Below are positions 34,066-43,268 of a stretch of 64,000 nt of DNA, piece by piece; the first letter of the stretch is position 1, and each line of letters starts with the position of its first letter. The stretch is from Acidobacteriota bacterium (GTDB lineage Bacteria > Acidobacteriota > Terriglobia > Acidiferrales > UBA7541): positions 79,553 through 143,552 of the forward strand of contig JABCZJ010000014.1 of the NCBI GenBank assembly GCA_013289715.1, written 5' to 3'. Position numbers and translations under genes: made by a program. Under the pieces are notes generated by a model. That model was not told where the DNA came from. It searched no databases and saw only the letters and a program-made list of their open reading frames with translations.

Positions 34066-34188
34066 CTTCTCGGTTAGATGCTTCTACTGCCTCTACCGCG
34101 GGATGCGTACGTTAGAATACCCACCACAATAGGTAGACGTTTTCGACACCGTAAGCATAAGATTTTGTGGTTTGTTTATGAATTTTTC

Positions 34189-34217
34189 TTGACAAGTTTT
34201 CCACAACCCTCGATACT
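34189..34217 (+). promoter_or_regulatory. Sigma-70-like promoter upstream of nrdJ
   Basis: TTGACA (34189-34194), 17 nt, then GATACT (34212-34217). The -35 is perfect and the -10 matches four of six. Transcription would start near 34224, giving nrdJ a leader of about 350 nt. Confidence 0.65.
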
Positions 34218-34330
34218 GCGCTTCCAAGCTCGGGGGAGCATTTGTTGGCTGCAGCGTCTTTTCGCTGCTCCCAACCAGTCGTAAGAGCCGGACCGAGTTT
34301 AACCGAAAATTCAAAGGGGCCACACCCCAC

Positions 34331-34468
34331 TTAGCGCCGCGCCTCGGTTTTCTTGCGCGGCTTAGCTGGGCTTTTGCCTCTTTTTTTCGGCGCGAACGGT
34401 GTTTCTTGCCGCTCCAAGGTTCGGCTGCTCCCCACAGACAATACTTTCGTGCGCCGTAAACGGTGCAC
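34331..34468 (-). CDS. Possible small basic protein antisense to the nrdJ leader
   Basis: A 45-codon frame from GTG 34468 to TAA 34331. Its second half is strongly basic (FAPKKRGKSPAKPRKK, ending TEARR), like tails of nucleic-acid binding proteins. No good ribosome site is seen and the first half has no character. It may be spurious; basic tails can arise in GC-rich noncoding DNA. Confidence 0.2.
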   Translation of the reverse strand: MHRLRRTKVLSVGSSRTLERQETPFAPKKRGKSPAKPRKKTEARR

Positions 34469-34573
34469 ATCACATCACCCTCGGGGCGCCACTTAGGGGT
34501 AGAATGAAGGTTCTGCCCCCGCACGGCTCCCCGGTTCACATCGACATGGCACCACTGCCTGCGCGGAGGCAAA

Positions 34574-37390
34574 ATGGCTGAAACAAGGACGGTATGGAAC
34601 AGCATGGCCGAAACAAATCAGGTTACACGGCGCGCCACCGGATTGGAATTCCAACGGCGGTTCACCGACGGAAAAGTTTCACCCTTCGATAAAGTTGAAT
34701 GGGAACGTCGCACGGCTCTGATCGGCAATGATAAAGGTCAGGTAATCTTCCGCCAGGAAAACGTGGAAGTTCCCAAGTCCTGGTCCATGACGGCCACGAA
34801 CATCGTGGCTTCCAAGTACTTCCACGGCAAGCCCAACACCCCCGAGCGCGAAACCTCGGTGCGCCAGCTGATCGGCCGCGTGGTGGACACCATCGTCCGC
34901 TGGGGCGAAGAGGGCGGCTACTTCGCTAGCCCCGAATCCAAGAATATTTTTCGCGACGAACTCACCCACCTGCTCGTCGAGCAGAAAGTCGCCTTTAACT
35001 CTCCGGTCTGGTTCAACGTCGGCGTGCAAGCCAAGCCGCAATGCTCCGCATGCTTCATCAATTCCGTCCAGGACAACATGGACTCCATCATGAACCTGGC
35101 CAAGACCGAAGGCATGCTCTTCAAGTGGGGCTCCGGCACCGGCACGAACTTCTCCACGCTGCGCGGCAGCAGGGAATCGCTCTCCGGCGGCGGCATCGCC
35201 TCCGGCCCGGTCAGCTTCATGAAGGGCTTCGACGCCTTTGCCGGCGTCATCAAGAGCGGCGGCAAGACCCGTCGCGCCGCCAAGATGGTGATCCTGAACG
35301 TGGAACACCCCGACATCATGGAGTTCATCCAGTCCAAAACCAAGGAAGAGCGCAAAGCCCACGTGTTGATCGAGCAGGGCTACGATCCTGCGATCGACGG
35401 CGAGGCTTACACTTCCGTCTTCTTCCAGAACGCCAACCACTCCGTGCGCGTCACCGACGACTTCATGCGGGCAGTAGAAGAAGACCGCGACTGGTGGACC
35501 CGCAACGTCAACGACGGCAAGCCTTGTGAGAAATTCCGCGCGCGCGACCTGCTGCGCGAAATGGCGGACTCCGCCTGGCGCTGCGGCGATCCTGGCATGC
35601 AGTACGACACCACCGTGAACCGCTGGCACACCTGCAAAGCCACCGACCGCATCTACGCTTCGAATCCGTGCTCGGAGTACATGTTCCTGGACGACACGGC
35701 TTGCAACCTGGCTTCACTCAACCTGATGAAGTATCTCGGCCCCAACGGCCAGTTCGATTCCGACTCGTTCAGCCACTCCGTGGACGTCACCATCACCGCG
35801 CAGGAAATTCTGGTGGACAACGCCAGTTATCCCACGGAAAAAATTGCGCGCAATTCGCACGACTACCGCCCGCTGGGCATCGGGTACGCCAATCTGGGCG
35901 CGCTGCTCATGTCTCTCGCGCTTCCTTACGATTCCGACGGCGGCCGCGACTTCTGCGGCGCCATCACCGCGCTGATGACCGGCGAATCCTACGCACAATC
36001 GGCGCGCATTGCGGAACGCATGGGTCCCTTCGGCGGCTATCCGCGCAATCGTGAAGCCATGATTGACGTAATCCGCATGCACCGCGATGCGTTGCGTCCC
36101 ATCAAGGAAGAACACGTGCAGCCTTCACTGCTGCGCGCGGCACGCAAAGCCTGGGACGATGCGCTCGAGCTTGGCGAAAAGTTCGGCTACAAGAATTCGC
36201 AGGTTTCCGTGCTCGCGCCTACCGGCACCATCGGCTTCATGATGGATTGCGACACCACCGGCATCGAACCCGATCTCGCCCTGGTGAAGCAGAAGAGGCT
36301 GGTCGGCGGCGGCGTCATCAAGATCGTCAACAACACCGTGCCGCAGGCCCTGATGAATCTCGGCTATCCCACCGAACAAGTCGCCCAAATCGTGGACTAC
36401 ATTGACGCCAACGCGAAAATCGAAGGCGCTCCCGGCCTGAAAGACGAGCATCTCCCCGTTTTCGATTGCTCGCTTTCTCCCATGGGTGGCGGCCGTTCCA
36501 TCGCCTGGCGCGGGCACCTGCGCATGATGGCGGCGGCCCAGCCCTTTCTTTCCGGCGCGATCAGCAAGACCATCAACATGCCGGAGGAATCGACGGTCGA
36601 AGACATCATGCAGGCCTACACCGAATCGTGGAAGTACGGCCTGAAAGCCGTGGCCATCTACCGCGACAATTCCAAACGCTCGCAGCCGCTTTCCGCCGCC
36701 AGCAAGAAGGAAGATGAAAAGCCAGCCGCTGCAGCGGTGCCGGTAGCAGAAGTTGCCGCCGCTCCCGTCGCGTCCGCGCCCCAGCAGGAGGAGCTTTTCG
36801 CGCGTGGCGCAAGCCGCCGCAAGCTTCCCAACGAGCGCAGTTCCATCACCCACAAATTTTCCATCGGCGGCCACGAAGGCTACCTCACCGTCGGCAAATA
36901 TGAAGACGGCGCTCCCGGCGAAATCTTCATCAAGATGGCCAAGGAAGGCTCCACTCTTTCCGGCATCATGGACGCCTTCGCTCTGTCCGTCTCCATCGCG
37001 CTCCAGTACGGCGTGCCGCTCCGCGCTCTCGTCGACAAATTCGTCAACTCGCGCTTCGAACCTTCGGGCTACACCGGCAATCCCAATATCCGCTACGCAA
37101 AATCAGTGGTGGATTACATCGGTCGCTGGCTCGGCGCGAAATTCATCTCGCCCGATTACCTCGATATCGACGCAAACAGCGAAGCCGAAGCTCCGGCCAC
37201 CACGGCGGCGGCGATGGCACACGCGGTCGCTCCAGCAACCGCCATCAAGCATGCCGACCCGGATGCCTCCACGCGCCAACGCGCCACGATCGACGACGCG
37301 CCATCCTGCTCGGAATGCGGCATGCTAATGACTCCCAACGGCAGCTGCTACAAATGCTCCAATTGCGGCGGCACCTCCGGCTGCAGCTAA
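34574..37390 (+). CDS. nrdJ: Adenosylcobalamin-dependent ribonucleotide reductase (class II)
   Basis: Makes deoxyribonucleotides with a B12-derived radical, independent of oxygen. It has 938 residues. Visible blocks: TNIVASKYFHGKP near 80; FNSPVWFNVGVQ; the active-site NPCSEYMFLDDTACNLASLN near 365-385; PTGTIGFMMDCDTTGIEPDL near 545; then a linker rich in Ala/Pro, and a C-terminal domain with the zinc-ribbon-like CSECGMLM...CYKCSNCGGTSGCS that relays electrons from thioredoxin. The start at 34574 has GGAGG 4 nt upstream. It is a single gene with its own promoter. Confidence 0.97.
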   Translation: MAETRTVWNSMAETNQVTRRATGLEFQRRFTDGKVSPFDKVEWERRTALIGNDKGQVIFRQENVEVPKSWSMTATNIVASKYFHGKPNTPERETSVRQLIGRVVDTIVRWGEEGGYFASPESKNIFRDELTHLLVEQKVAFNSPVWFNVGVQAKPQCSACFINSVQDNMDSIMNLAKTEGMLFKWGSGTGTNFSTLRGSRESLSGGGIASGPVSFMKGFDAFAGVIKSGGKTRRAAKMVILNVEHPDIMEFIQSKTKEERKAHVLIEQGYDPAIDGEAYTSVFFQNANHSVRVTDDFMRAVEEDRDWWTRNVNDGKPCEKFRARDLLREMADSAWRCGDPGMQYDTTVNRWHTCKATDRIYASNPCSEYMFLDDTACNLASLNLMKYLGPNGQFDSDSFSHSVDVTITAQEILVDNASYPTEKIARNSHDYRPLGIGYANLGALLMSLALPYDSDGGRDFCGAITALMTGESYAQSARIAERMGPFGGYPRNREAMIDVIRMHRDALRPIKEEHVQPSLLRAARKAWDDALELGEKFGYKNSQVSVLAPTGTIGFMMDCDTTGIEPDLALVKQKRLVGGGVIKIVNNTVPQALMNLGYPTEQVAQIVDYIDANAKIEGAPGLKDEHLPVFDCSLSPMGGGRSIAWRGHLRMMAAAQPFLSGAISKTINMPEESTVEDIMQAYTESWKYGLKAVAIYRDNSKRSQPLSAASKKEDEKPAAAAVPVAEVAAAPVASAPQQEELFARGASRRKLPNERSSITHKFSIGGHEGYLTVGKYEDGAPGEIFIKMAKEGSTLSGIMDAFALSVSIALQYGVPLRALVDKFVNSRFEPSGYTGNPNIRYAKSVVDYIGRWLGAKFISPDYLDIDANSEAEAPATTAAAMAHAVAPATAIKHADPDASTRQRATIDDAPSCSECGMLMTPNGSCYKCSNCGGTSGCS

Positions 37391-37438
37391 GCATTGGTTT
37401 TTTCGGGAAAGTAAAACGAAAGGTAACGACAGGCGATG

Positions 37439-37464
37439 AAGGGGCGGGTCTCAGACCCGCCCTT
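37439..37464. repeat. Dispersed GGGGCGGGTCT palindrome, copy after nrdJ
   Basis: AAGGGGCGGGTCT-C-AGACCCGCCCTT, nearly perfect (one extra G in the left arm). It lies between the convergent nrdJ and DUF3999 genes and could act as a bidirectional terminator. Confidence 0.85.
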
Positions 37465-37503
37465 ACTTTTTTGGTGTGCCGATCGCGTACCACGCGCCGG
37501 AAC

Positions 37504-38817
37504 TCACGCTTCCGATGCCGCCGACTTCCGCAACGACCGCACCGCGGCATACCCAATCAGCATCACCGCCACCGCCAGCACCAGCCACAGAAAAATATCA
37601 TGCGTCTCAGTCCACGGCCGCGGGTCCACCCAATCCGCATTCAATTCCTCCGGCCCCAACTGCGCATCCACCGCCGCGCCCATCTGCGCCGCATTCACCC
37701 GCCGGCCCAAATCGTACTGCGCGCGTTCCGTTCGTTCCTGCCCGTATATCAGCCGGTAACTCCGCCCCGGCTGCTGCTGGAACACGGTGTGCCGCGGCGT
37801 GATGTACAGTTTCGGCGCCGCCGTCTCCAGAGGCGCGTCGTTCCCATTCACAATTTCCACGCGCAGGAAACGCGACGGCGCCCCAGCATTCGAAATCATC
37901 ACGGAAAGCTCCTGCTGCTGCGCGTCACCCCGCCGGTAGCGATAAATTTCCGCGTTCCGAAGACTTTCCCAGTCCTTGCCGTCGGCGCTCGACGATATTT
38001 CCACCGAGCGAATGAACTCCGGCGGAGCATCGACCTCGAACCGCACCTCTGTCACCAGCGGCATGGCCGCGCCCAGTTCGGCGCTCCACACGCTGCTGCC
38101 CGCCGGCTGTTTCGCGTCCGCGACCATCGCCAGTTCCAATGGCGCACGTTCGGCTGACTCCGTGGTTTCCAGCAGAATTTGCGCGCCGCTCACCGGAAAT
38201 TTCTTGTCGCCATCCAAAATTCGCACGCGCAAATACTGCGCGTTATTTTCAGAGTAGTGCACCACCTGTGTGCCTTCGTGCGCATTCTTGCGGAACCGGA
38301 AAATCGGCGCGCGCTCTTCCACCATCCTCCAGACGTGCCCGTCGTCGCTCGCTTCCACCTGCACCCACTCGATGAAGTCTGTCTCGCCGGTTTCGATCCG
38401 CACGGTGTTGTGAAATGGCGCGTGCGCTCCCGCATCCAACACCAGTTGCGTAAATGCTCCAGCGCCAAAACTGTTTTCGCGCAAAGTCGTCGGTAATGGG
38501 GAGGATTTACAGCTTCCCAGCCTCTGGAAAATCACGTAGGGGATTTCCGTGCCTTGGTCGTCAATCACGCGCAAGTCGGCTAAGCCCGTCTGCGCGTGCG
38601 CATACAAAGCGGGGGGCGCGACCACGCTCGCAAGCTGCCCCGCAGCCGTCGTCGTGCCCGTCGCCGCATCCGGCGTAGCCAACTCGATCACCCGCGAATA
38701 GTGCCAGTGCTTCCACGCGGCAGGCAGCGAGGAGTCCGCCAGTGCTGCAAAAGCCGCCGACAACGCAGCACTGATCACGCCCATCACCATAACGCTGCGC
38801 CGCAATCGCGCGCTCAC
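37504..38817 (-). CDS. DUF3999-like membrane-anchored protein
   Basis: A 437-residue protein with a signal sequence (VMVMGVISAALSAAFAALAD), a long beta-rich extracytoplasmic part and one C-terminal helix (DIFLWLVLAVAVMLIGYAAV). The opening HYSRVIELATPD and the discoidin-like repeats (VQVEASDDGHVWRMVEERAP, VEISSSADGKDWESLRNAEI) fit DUF3999. DUF3999 is commonly encoded next to DUF2339, as here: the ATG overlaps the DUF2339 stop by 4 nt. The pair is thought to act at the envelope, but the role is unknown. Confidence 0.85.
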   Translation of the reverse strand: MSARLRRSVMVMGVISAALSAAFAALADSSLPAAWKHWHYSRVIELATPDAATGTTTAAGQLASVVAPPALYAHAQTGLADLRVIDDQGTEIPYVIFQRLGSCKSSPLPTTLRENSFGAGAFTQLVLDAGAHAPFHNTVRIETGETDFIEWVQVEASDDGHVWRMVEERAPIFRFRKNAHEGTQVVHYSENNAQYLRVRILDGDKKFPVSGAQILLETTESAERAPLELAMVADAKQPAGSSVWSAELGAAMPLVTEVRFEVDAPPEFIRSVEISSSADGKDWESLRNAEIYRYRRGDAQQQELSVMISNAGAPSRFLRVEIVNGNDAPLETAAPKLYITPRHTVFQQQPGRSYRLIYGQERTERAQYDLGRRVNAAQMGAAVDAQLGPEELNADWVDPRPWTETHDIFLWLVLAVAVMLIGYAAVRSLRKSAASEA

Positions 38818-40799
38818 GCTTTCCTCTCGCCCTTGCGCCCCAGCAATTGCCGCTGGTAATAGAACGAAATCAGCATCAGCGCGAGCCCCAGCAGCAAGAA
38901 GGAAACGATCCGGTAGAATTTCTCGAGGAACGAAAGGTCAAAAAGAAAAACTTTCACGATCACCACACCCAGCAGCACCAGCGCCTGCCAGCGGATCGCC
39001 TCGGATTTCTTCCAAAGGCCCGCGCCTAGCAGTCCCAGCGCCCACACCAGCCACAACATCGAAAGCGCCAGCTCCTGTGCGTGCCCGCGATCAATTCCCA
39101 GCGAAGGCATGCGCCCGAACACGTCCCACACTTCCAGCGACGACGCCGCAATCGCCAAAATATTCGCCGCAATCGAGGTAATCACAAACGCCATGCTTTC
39201 CTGCTCGCTCAGCTCCTCGTCGCTGTTTGCCGCGAAATAGCAGCTCAAGGCCATGCAAGCAACGCAAATCGCAAACGTGGCGAATCGCGCATTCAGCAAA
39301 AACGTATCAGCGGGAATCGGAATCAGCACCAACCGCCCCGCCACGATCGCAAACAGCACCAAGCCCGCCCAGCGCACCGCCGCGAACCGCACGCGCAATC
39401 CGCTCCAAATCAGGACCGCGCCCTGCACCGCCCAGGCAATCGTGATCCATCGCCCGTCCAGCCGGATCGGAATCGCCAGCGTCGCAAACGTCAACGCCAA
39501 CCCCGCATACAAAATCCGCGCCATGCGCACTTTCGTTCCGCGCTTTTCGGGCAACATGCGCTCCGCCGCCAAATGCGCCGCGGCCAGCACCAGCACCGCC
39601 ACCGTCAAAGCCCAGCGATTATCCGGCCACAACATCTGGCGCAACGCTCCTAGGTAAGCCAGCGAATTCACCAGCACGATTCCGACTTCGAGCCCGGAGA
39701 ATTCGCCGTCGCGCCAACTGCGGACCGCGGGCAGCGCCGCGAACAGCACGAAAAAGACCGTCGCGAAGAGCACGGTGGTCGCAAGTTCATCCGCCCTGTA
39801 AAATTCGCTGTACCAGCCCCAGAAATAAACCAGCGTCGCCAGAAACTGCACCGGCGGCAGCGACTTCCAATCGCGCACCCAGGCAATCGCCAGCACGCCC
39901 GCCCCGAGGATCGTCAGATATGTGAAAAGCGAAACTTCGTGATTCTCGCCGGTGCTCACCAGTATCGGTGTGATCAGCCCGCCCACCAGCGCCAGAAATG
40001 CAATCCGCTCGGAGTTGCGCCCCACCGCCACCAGCAGCGTCACCGCGGTTACTACGATCATCGCCATGAACGCAATGTCTTGCGGAAAAATGTGGTAGTA
40101 ATGCCAGCCCGCCCACAACGACAAATACAACACCGCCGCGCCCAGCCCCGCGATCCCCTCCGAAAAATATTTGTAGCCGCGCGCCAGCAGGTGCTGGCTC
40201 CAGGGATACAAGACGCTGCCCGCAAGCAGTCCAATCCCCACCCGGCCGCGCGGCCCCACCCAATTATTGTCGAACGCGTATTTCAAGAAGAACGTCACCG
40301 CAAACAGCAGCGCCAGAATTCCCACGTAATTCAGCCAACGCCCCGCCACCATCGCCTCGAAGTTCCCGTCGTCAGCGCGACTAGCCGCTGCGGCGCTCGA
40401 AATCGGCGACGAGGGTGCCGGCGCGTTGACGCGGACTGGCGCAGGCATATGCGGAATCGATGAAGGCGCGGAAACTACAGGCGGCCGTGTAGGTTGCGAA
40501 GGTGTAGGTACTGAGGCGGGAGGCCCAGCCGGCATAGGCGGATGCGCAGTAGCCGCAGGCGACTCAGCAGATTCCCGCTGCGGAATCGCAGCCGCCGGAG
40601 CAGGCAGCGCCGCCAGCCCCTTCTCGATCTGCGTCAGCCGCTGCTCGAGCGCGTAGATCCGCCGGATCAACTGCGCCGCTTCCGTCTCCACTCCACGCTT
40701 CAGCGTGTTCACCCGCACATACGCAGCAATAGCCAGCACGGGCACACCAATCACGAATAGGGCGGCGATCAGGATAAACAGCGCGGCGCCAGATTCCAT
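38814..40799 (-). CDS. DUF2339 multi-pass membrane protein
   Basis: A 661-residue protein. It begins with one helix (FILIAALFVIGVPVLAIAAY), a short coiled coil (LIRRIYALEQRLTQIEKGLA), then a Pro/Ala-rich linker to about residue 135. The rest is about 18-20 helices, opening FEAMVAGRWLNYVGILALLF, the DUF2339 signature (GxxxxNxxGxxxL). It is the first gene of the pair with DUF3999. Function unknown; possibly cell-envelope polysaccharide related. Confidence 0.88.
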   Translation of the reverse strand: MESGAALFILIAALFVIGVPVLAIAAYVRVNTLKRGVETEAAQLIRRIYALEQRLTQIEKGLAALPAPAAAIPQRESAESPAATAHPPMPAGPPASVPTPSQPTRPPVVSAPSSIPHMPAPVRVNAPAPSSPISSAAAASRADDGNFEAMVAGRWLNYVGILALLFAVTFFLKYAFDNNWVGPRGRVGIGLLAGSVLYPWSQHLLARGYKYFSEGIAGLGAAVLYLSLWAGWHYYHIFPQDIAFMAMIVVTAVTLLVAVGRNSERIAFLALVGGLITPILVSTGENHEVSLFTYLTILGAGVLAIAWVRDWKSLPPVQFLATLVYFWGWYSEFYRADELATTVLFATVFFVLFAALPAVRSWRDGEFSGLEVGIVLVNSLAYLGALRQMLWPDNRWALTVAVLVLAAAHLAAERMLPEKRGTKVRMARILYAGLALTFATLAIPIRLDGRWITIAWAVQGAVLIWSGLRVRFAAVRWAGLVLFAIVAGRLVLIPIPADTFLLNARFATFAICVACMALSCYFAANSDEELSEQESMAFVITSIAANILAIAASSLEVWDVFGRMPSLGIDRGHAQELALSMLWLVWALGLLGAGLWKKSEAIRWQALVLLGVVIVKVFLFDLSFLEKFYRIVSFLLLGLALMLISFYYQRQLLGRKGERKA

Positions 40800-41169
40800 A
40801 TGTAAGCGGGTGCGCGAAAACTGAGGGAATTACATCACAGGTAAAATGGAGCGGCAATCCACTTGCCGGAAGCCTGCGTCCAAGCTGCCAACACAAAAAA
40901 ATAGGGGGCCCCGTCGGGCCCCCTTTATGCTCTACCCCTAGTTCCGGTTCCAGCGCGGCGAAACCGGCCCACCCCGGGATAAGAGACAGCCGCTGTATAG
41001 TTTGCACGCCGGTTGCCAGCCTGTTGAACATTCCAGACGCCGCTCTATGTGTTGTACCGGCTGGATTTAGCTTATGTGAAATCAGAATTGCCTATGGATT
41101 TGCATTGCGAACATCCACTTTATGAAAGCGTTGCTGCATTTTTCTATGTTGTTTGGAATAAAACGGACA
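40800..41169. other. Intergenic stretch with a strong minus-strand terminator
   Basis: A 370-nt region between the anti-sigma gene and the DUF2339 gene. It holds a strong terminator and, upstream of it on the minus strand (about 40930-41000), a stem-loop-rich stretch: CCGGTTTC / GGAACCGG inside CTCT-ATCCC / GGGGT-AGAG. This may be a long 3' end of the sigma/anti-sigma transcript or a separate small RNA. Confidence 0.4.
40895..40924 (-). terminator. Strong intrinsic terminator
   Basis: On the minus strand AGGGGGCCC-GACG-GGGCCCCCT (9-bp arms at 40916-40924 and 40903-40911) is followed by A and seven T. It lies about 245 nt downstream of the anti-sigma gene. Confidence 0.85.
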
Positions 41170-42420
41170 TTACGCCTGAGCCCGTGCCCTGAATCGCCTC
41201 CACGCAAACCACCCGGGAACCAACAAAATGGCCAGCCAGAACAAGAGCGAAGGCCCCACCGCAAACAGGAAGACCAATAGCCCGACCGCGCCATCCTGGA
41301 GGTTCCTAAACCCCTCCACCAGCGCGTTCCGAAGCTTCGAACCAGTCGAAACCGGCCCCGACCCCAACACCTGCCGGTATTCTTCGCTCAAGTCCACCTG
41401 CACTGTCGCGTAATTCACCCGATGGAGCAGAATCGTGCTCTGCCCCTGCATACTCTCAATCTCTCCCCGCACCCGCGCCAGCTCGCGTTCGGCCTCGAGC
41501 ACATCTTGGAGCTTCCCCGTACGCGTCCCCAGCAGTTCGATCAGTCGCTGCTCGGTAGCCCGCGCGCTCTTCAGCCTCGCCTGCAGGTCCACATACTGAT
41601 CGCTCACCTCTTCGTTGGAGCGCGTTTCCTCTTCGACGCGCCCCAGCTTGCGCACATCGGCCAGAAACCCATCAAGCTGCTTGGTCGGAATCCGCAGCGA
41701 CGCCGTAAGTTCCCTCGCGTTCCCGGTCTGCGCCTTGGCGTCGAGCTTTTCTACGTACCCGCCATGCGCCGCAGCCAGCTTGTCGATCGCCGCGCTAGCC
41801 TGGTCGTAGTTCGTCGCCAAAATGTTCAGCGACGCCGTCTGCACGATCATCGGCCCGACATTTTCCGGAGCCTTCAGTTCCTCGCCAGGCGGAGGCGGTG
41901 CCCCCGCCAGCGCCGACTGCACATCGTCCTCCGGCGTCACCTTCTGCGCTTCCAGATCGGACGCCTGCGATTTCGCAAGCCCAGGTTCCACTGCCACAAG
42001 GTTCCTAAGATTTCGGCCGCTCGCTGGGAGGGTTTCAGCTCTGCGCGTGTGCGGTATCGCGAGTGCCAAGGTCACCACCAGAGCCACGACACAAGCAATC
42101 GCCCAATTACGCGGACGTGCAAACACGGGCCGCCCATTCCAAGCGCCATGATCCAGCGCGCGGCTGGTACGTGCCTGGTTCGCAGAGGTGCTCGAATCCA
42201 GCGCAGCCAGCACCCTGGCGTTCATCGCCGGCGAAGGACGCTCCACTTCAAAACTCAGCATCCTCTCCGAAAGCGCGCGAAACCCCTGCGCAACTTCTTG
42301 GCACGCGCTGCAACTCACCAGATGCACAGCCAGCTCCGCCGCTCGCCGCGCTTCCAGTTCGCCATCGAGATAAGCCATCACTTCTTCGGCTTCGAACGCG
42401 TGTTGTGCATGTCGTTCCAT
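41170..42420 (-). CDS. Anti-sigma factor with zinc finger fused to DUF4349
   Basis: A 416-residue membrane protein. Residues 1-55 form a ZAS-type anti-sigma domain with HLVSCSACQE (HX3CX2C), following EEVMAYLDGELEARRAAELA. A membrane helix lies near 110-130 (NWAIACVVALVVTLALAI). Residues 195-405 are DUF4349: MIVQTASLNILATNYDQASA, RIPTKQLDGFLADVRKLGRV, a long coiled coil with RLIELLGTRTGKLQDVLEAE, and a final helix (VGLLVFLFAVGPSLLFWLAI). It should hold the sigma factor encoded 22 nt upstream and release it on an envelope signal. The start at 42420 is chosen; a GTG/ATG at 42438 is possible. Confidence 0.9.
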   Translation of the reverse strand: MERHAQHAFEAEEVMAYLDGELEARRAAELAVHLVSCSACQEVAQGFRALSERMLSFEVERPSPAMNARVLAALDSSTSANQARTSRALDHGAWNGRPVFARPRNWAIACVVALVVTLALAIPHTRRAETLPASGRNLRNLVAVEPGLAKSQASDLEAQKVTPEDDVQSALAGAPPPPGEELKAPENVGPMIVQTASLNILATNYDQASAAIDKLAAAHGGYVEKLDAKAQTGNARELTASLRIPTKQLDGFLADVRKLGRVEEETRSNEEVSDQYVDLQARLKSARATEQRLIELLGTRTGKLQDVLEAERELARVRGEIESMQGQSTILLHRVNYATVQVDLSEEYRQVLGSGPVSTGSKLRNALVEGFRNLQDGAVGLLVFLFAVGPSLLFWLAILLVPGWFAWRRFRARAQA

Positions 42421-42442
42421 AAAATTCCTCGGCCTCAATCCT

Positions 42443-42967
42443 TTACTTCACCGGCAGCAACTGATTTTTCAGCGCCGCACGCGCCCGGAATAAACGCGAG
42501 CGCACCGTATTCACCGGCATGCGCAGCACTGCCGCAATTTCGCCGTAACTAAGCTGTTCGTACTCGCGCAACATCAAAATCTCCCGCTCGCTCGGTTCCA
42601 GATGCCCCAAAGCCTTGCGCAACCAGATTCCCGCATCATGATTTCCCGCCGCATTTCTCCCGGCCGCGCGGTCGTCCAGCTTTTCGTTCTCGACGACCTC
42701 GCGCCCCGCCTTGCGCCGCTCCGCGGCCACCAGATGAGTCGCAATCCCATACAAATAACTGCGAAAACTAGCCCGCGGCTCATAGCGCTGCACGTTCTGC
42801 AAAAGCGCCAGAAAACATTCCTGCGCTAACTCCTCCGCCCGCGCCGGGTGCTCCAGCCGACGCCGAAAAAATCCATAGATAGGCTCGCGATAGCGCTCGA
42901 ACAACTCCACGAACGCCTCCCGCGCTCCCTGCTGGAACTCCAATATGAGCTGGTCGTCGCTATTCAT
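42443..42967 (-). CDS. ECF RNA polymerase sigma factor
   Basis: A 174-residue sigma-70 factor of the ECF group. Region 2 (about 20-90): FVELFERYREPIYGFFRRRL and AEELAQECFLALLQNVQRYE, then SFRSYLYGIATHLVAAERRK. Region 4 (about 118-170): LEPSEREILMLREYEQLSYG with the helix-turn-helix EIAAVLRMPVNTVRSRLFRA. It is cotranscribed with the downstream membrane anti-sigma factor. Its regulon and signal are unknown. No autoregulated promoter could be identified with confidence. Confidence 0.96.
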   Translation of the reverse strand: MNSDDQLILEFQQGAREAFVELFERYREPIYGFFRRRLEHPARAEELAQECFLALLQNVQRYEPRASFRSYLYGIATHLVAAERRKAGREVVENEKLDDRAAGRNAAGNHDAGIWLRKALGHLEPSEREILMLREYEQLSYGEIAAVLRMPVNTVRSRLFRARAALKNQLLPVK

Positions 42968-43268
42968 AAAAAACTGCCGCGCCGCTTCCGTTCCAGGCCT
43001 CAGACGTTGACCTGGCCGTCGTAGCGGCCAGCTTTAGCTGGGCGCATTTGACGTGGCCTTCGTAGCGGCGCACTTCCGTGCGCCATTTGGCCTGCACCAC
43101 CCACCGCAGACTTTCCCAAGACCGCCGCTACAGAGGCTCCGGCACTCCGCTGCGCGCCTCTCACTACTTAGAATGTCGCGAGTCGCGAAATAGTTCCCGC
43201 AAGATTCATCTATTTGGAATTCATCGGGGGAAGAGCTTCGGGGCGGCGAAGGGCGATGACTCAAACAG
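42968..43268. other. Intergenic stretch rich in hairpin repeats
   Basis: The 301 nt upstream of the sigma gene contain two GTAGCGGC hairpin units (separate entry) and no recognisable gene. Confidence 0.5.
43021..43092. repeat. Two GTAGCGGC hairpin repeats in tandem
   Basis: Unit one: GTAGCGG then CCAGCT-TT-AGCTGG, GCGCATTTGACGTGG (43021-43055). Unit two: GTAGCG then GCGCAC-TTCC-GTGCGC and CATTTGGCC (43062-43092). Both share the head CGTAGCGGC and the tail CATTTG. Related copies lie at 47938-47976 and 63177-63258. Confidence 0.75.

Larger units (their letters stand above)
34066..34573. other. Long upstream region of nrdJ
   Basis: A 508-nt stretch with a clear sigma-70-like promoter (34189-34217) and a 350-nt presumed leader. 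A GC-rich hairpin (GCCGCGC...GCGCGGC, about 34336-34355) followed by a T-rich run (34378-34387) is visible. I found no cobalamin riboswitch core. A short basic frame lies on the minus strand (see separate entry). Confidence 0.5.

Noticed and set aside
34224..34573. Cobalamin riboswitch in the nrdJ leader
   Set aside because: GGCACCACTGCC near the ATG resembles the GCCACTG element, but the B12 box and the core layout are absent.
34093..34605. 170-codon frame on the minus strand upstream of nrdJ
   Set aside because: It crosses the nrdJ start and the promoter, has no ribosome site and no family character.
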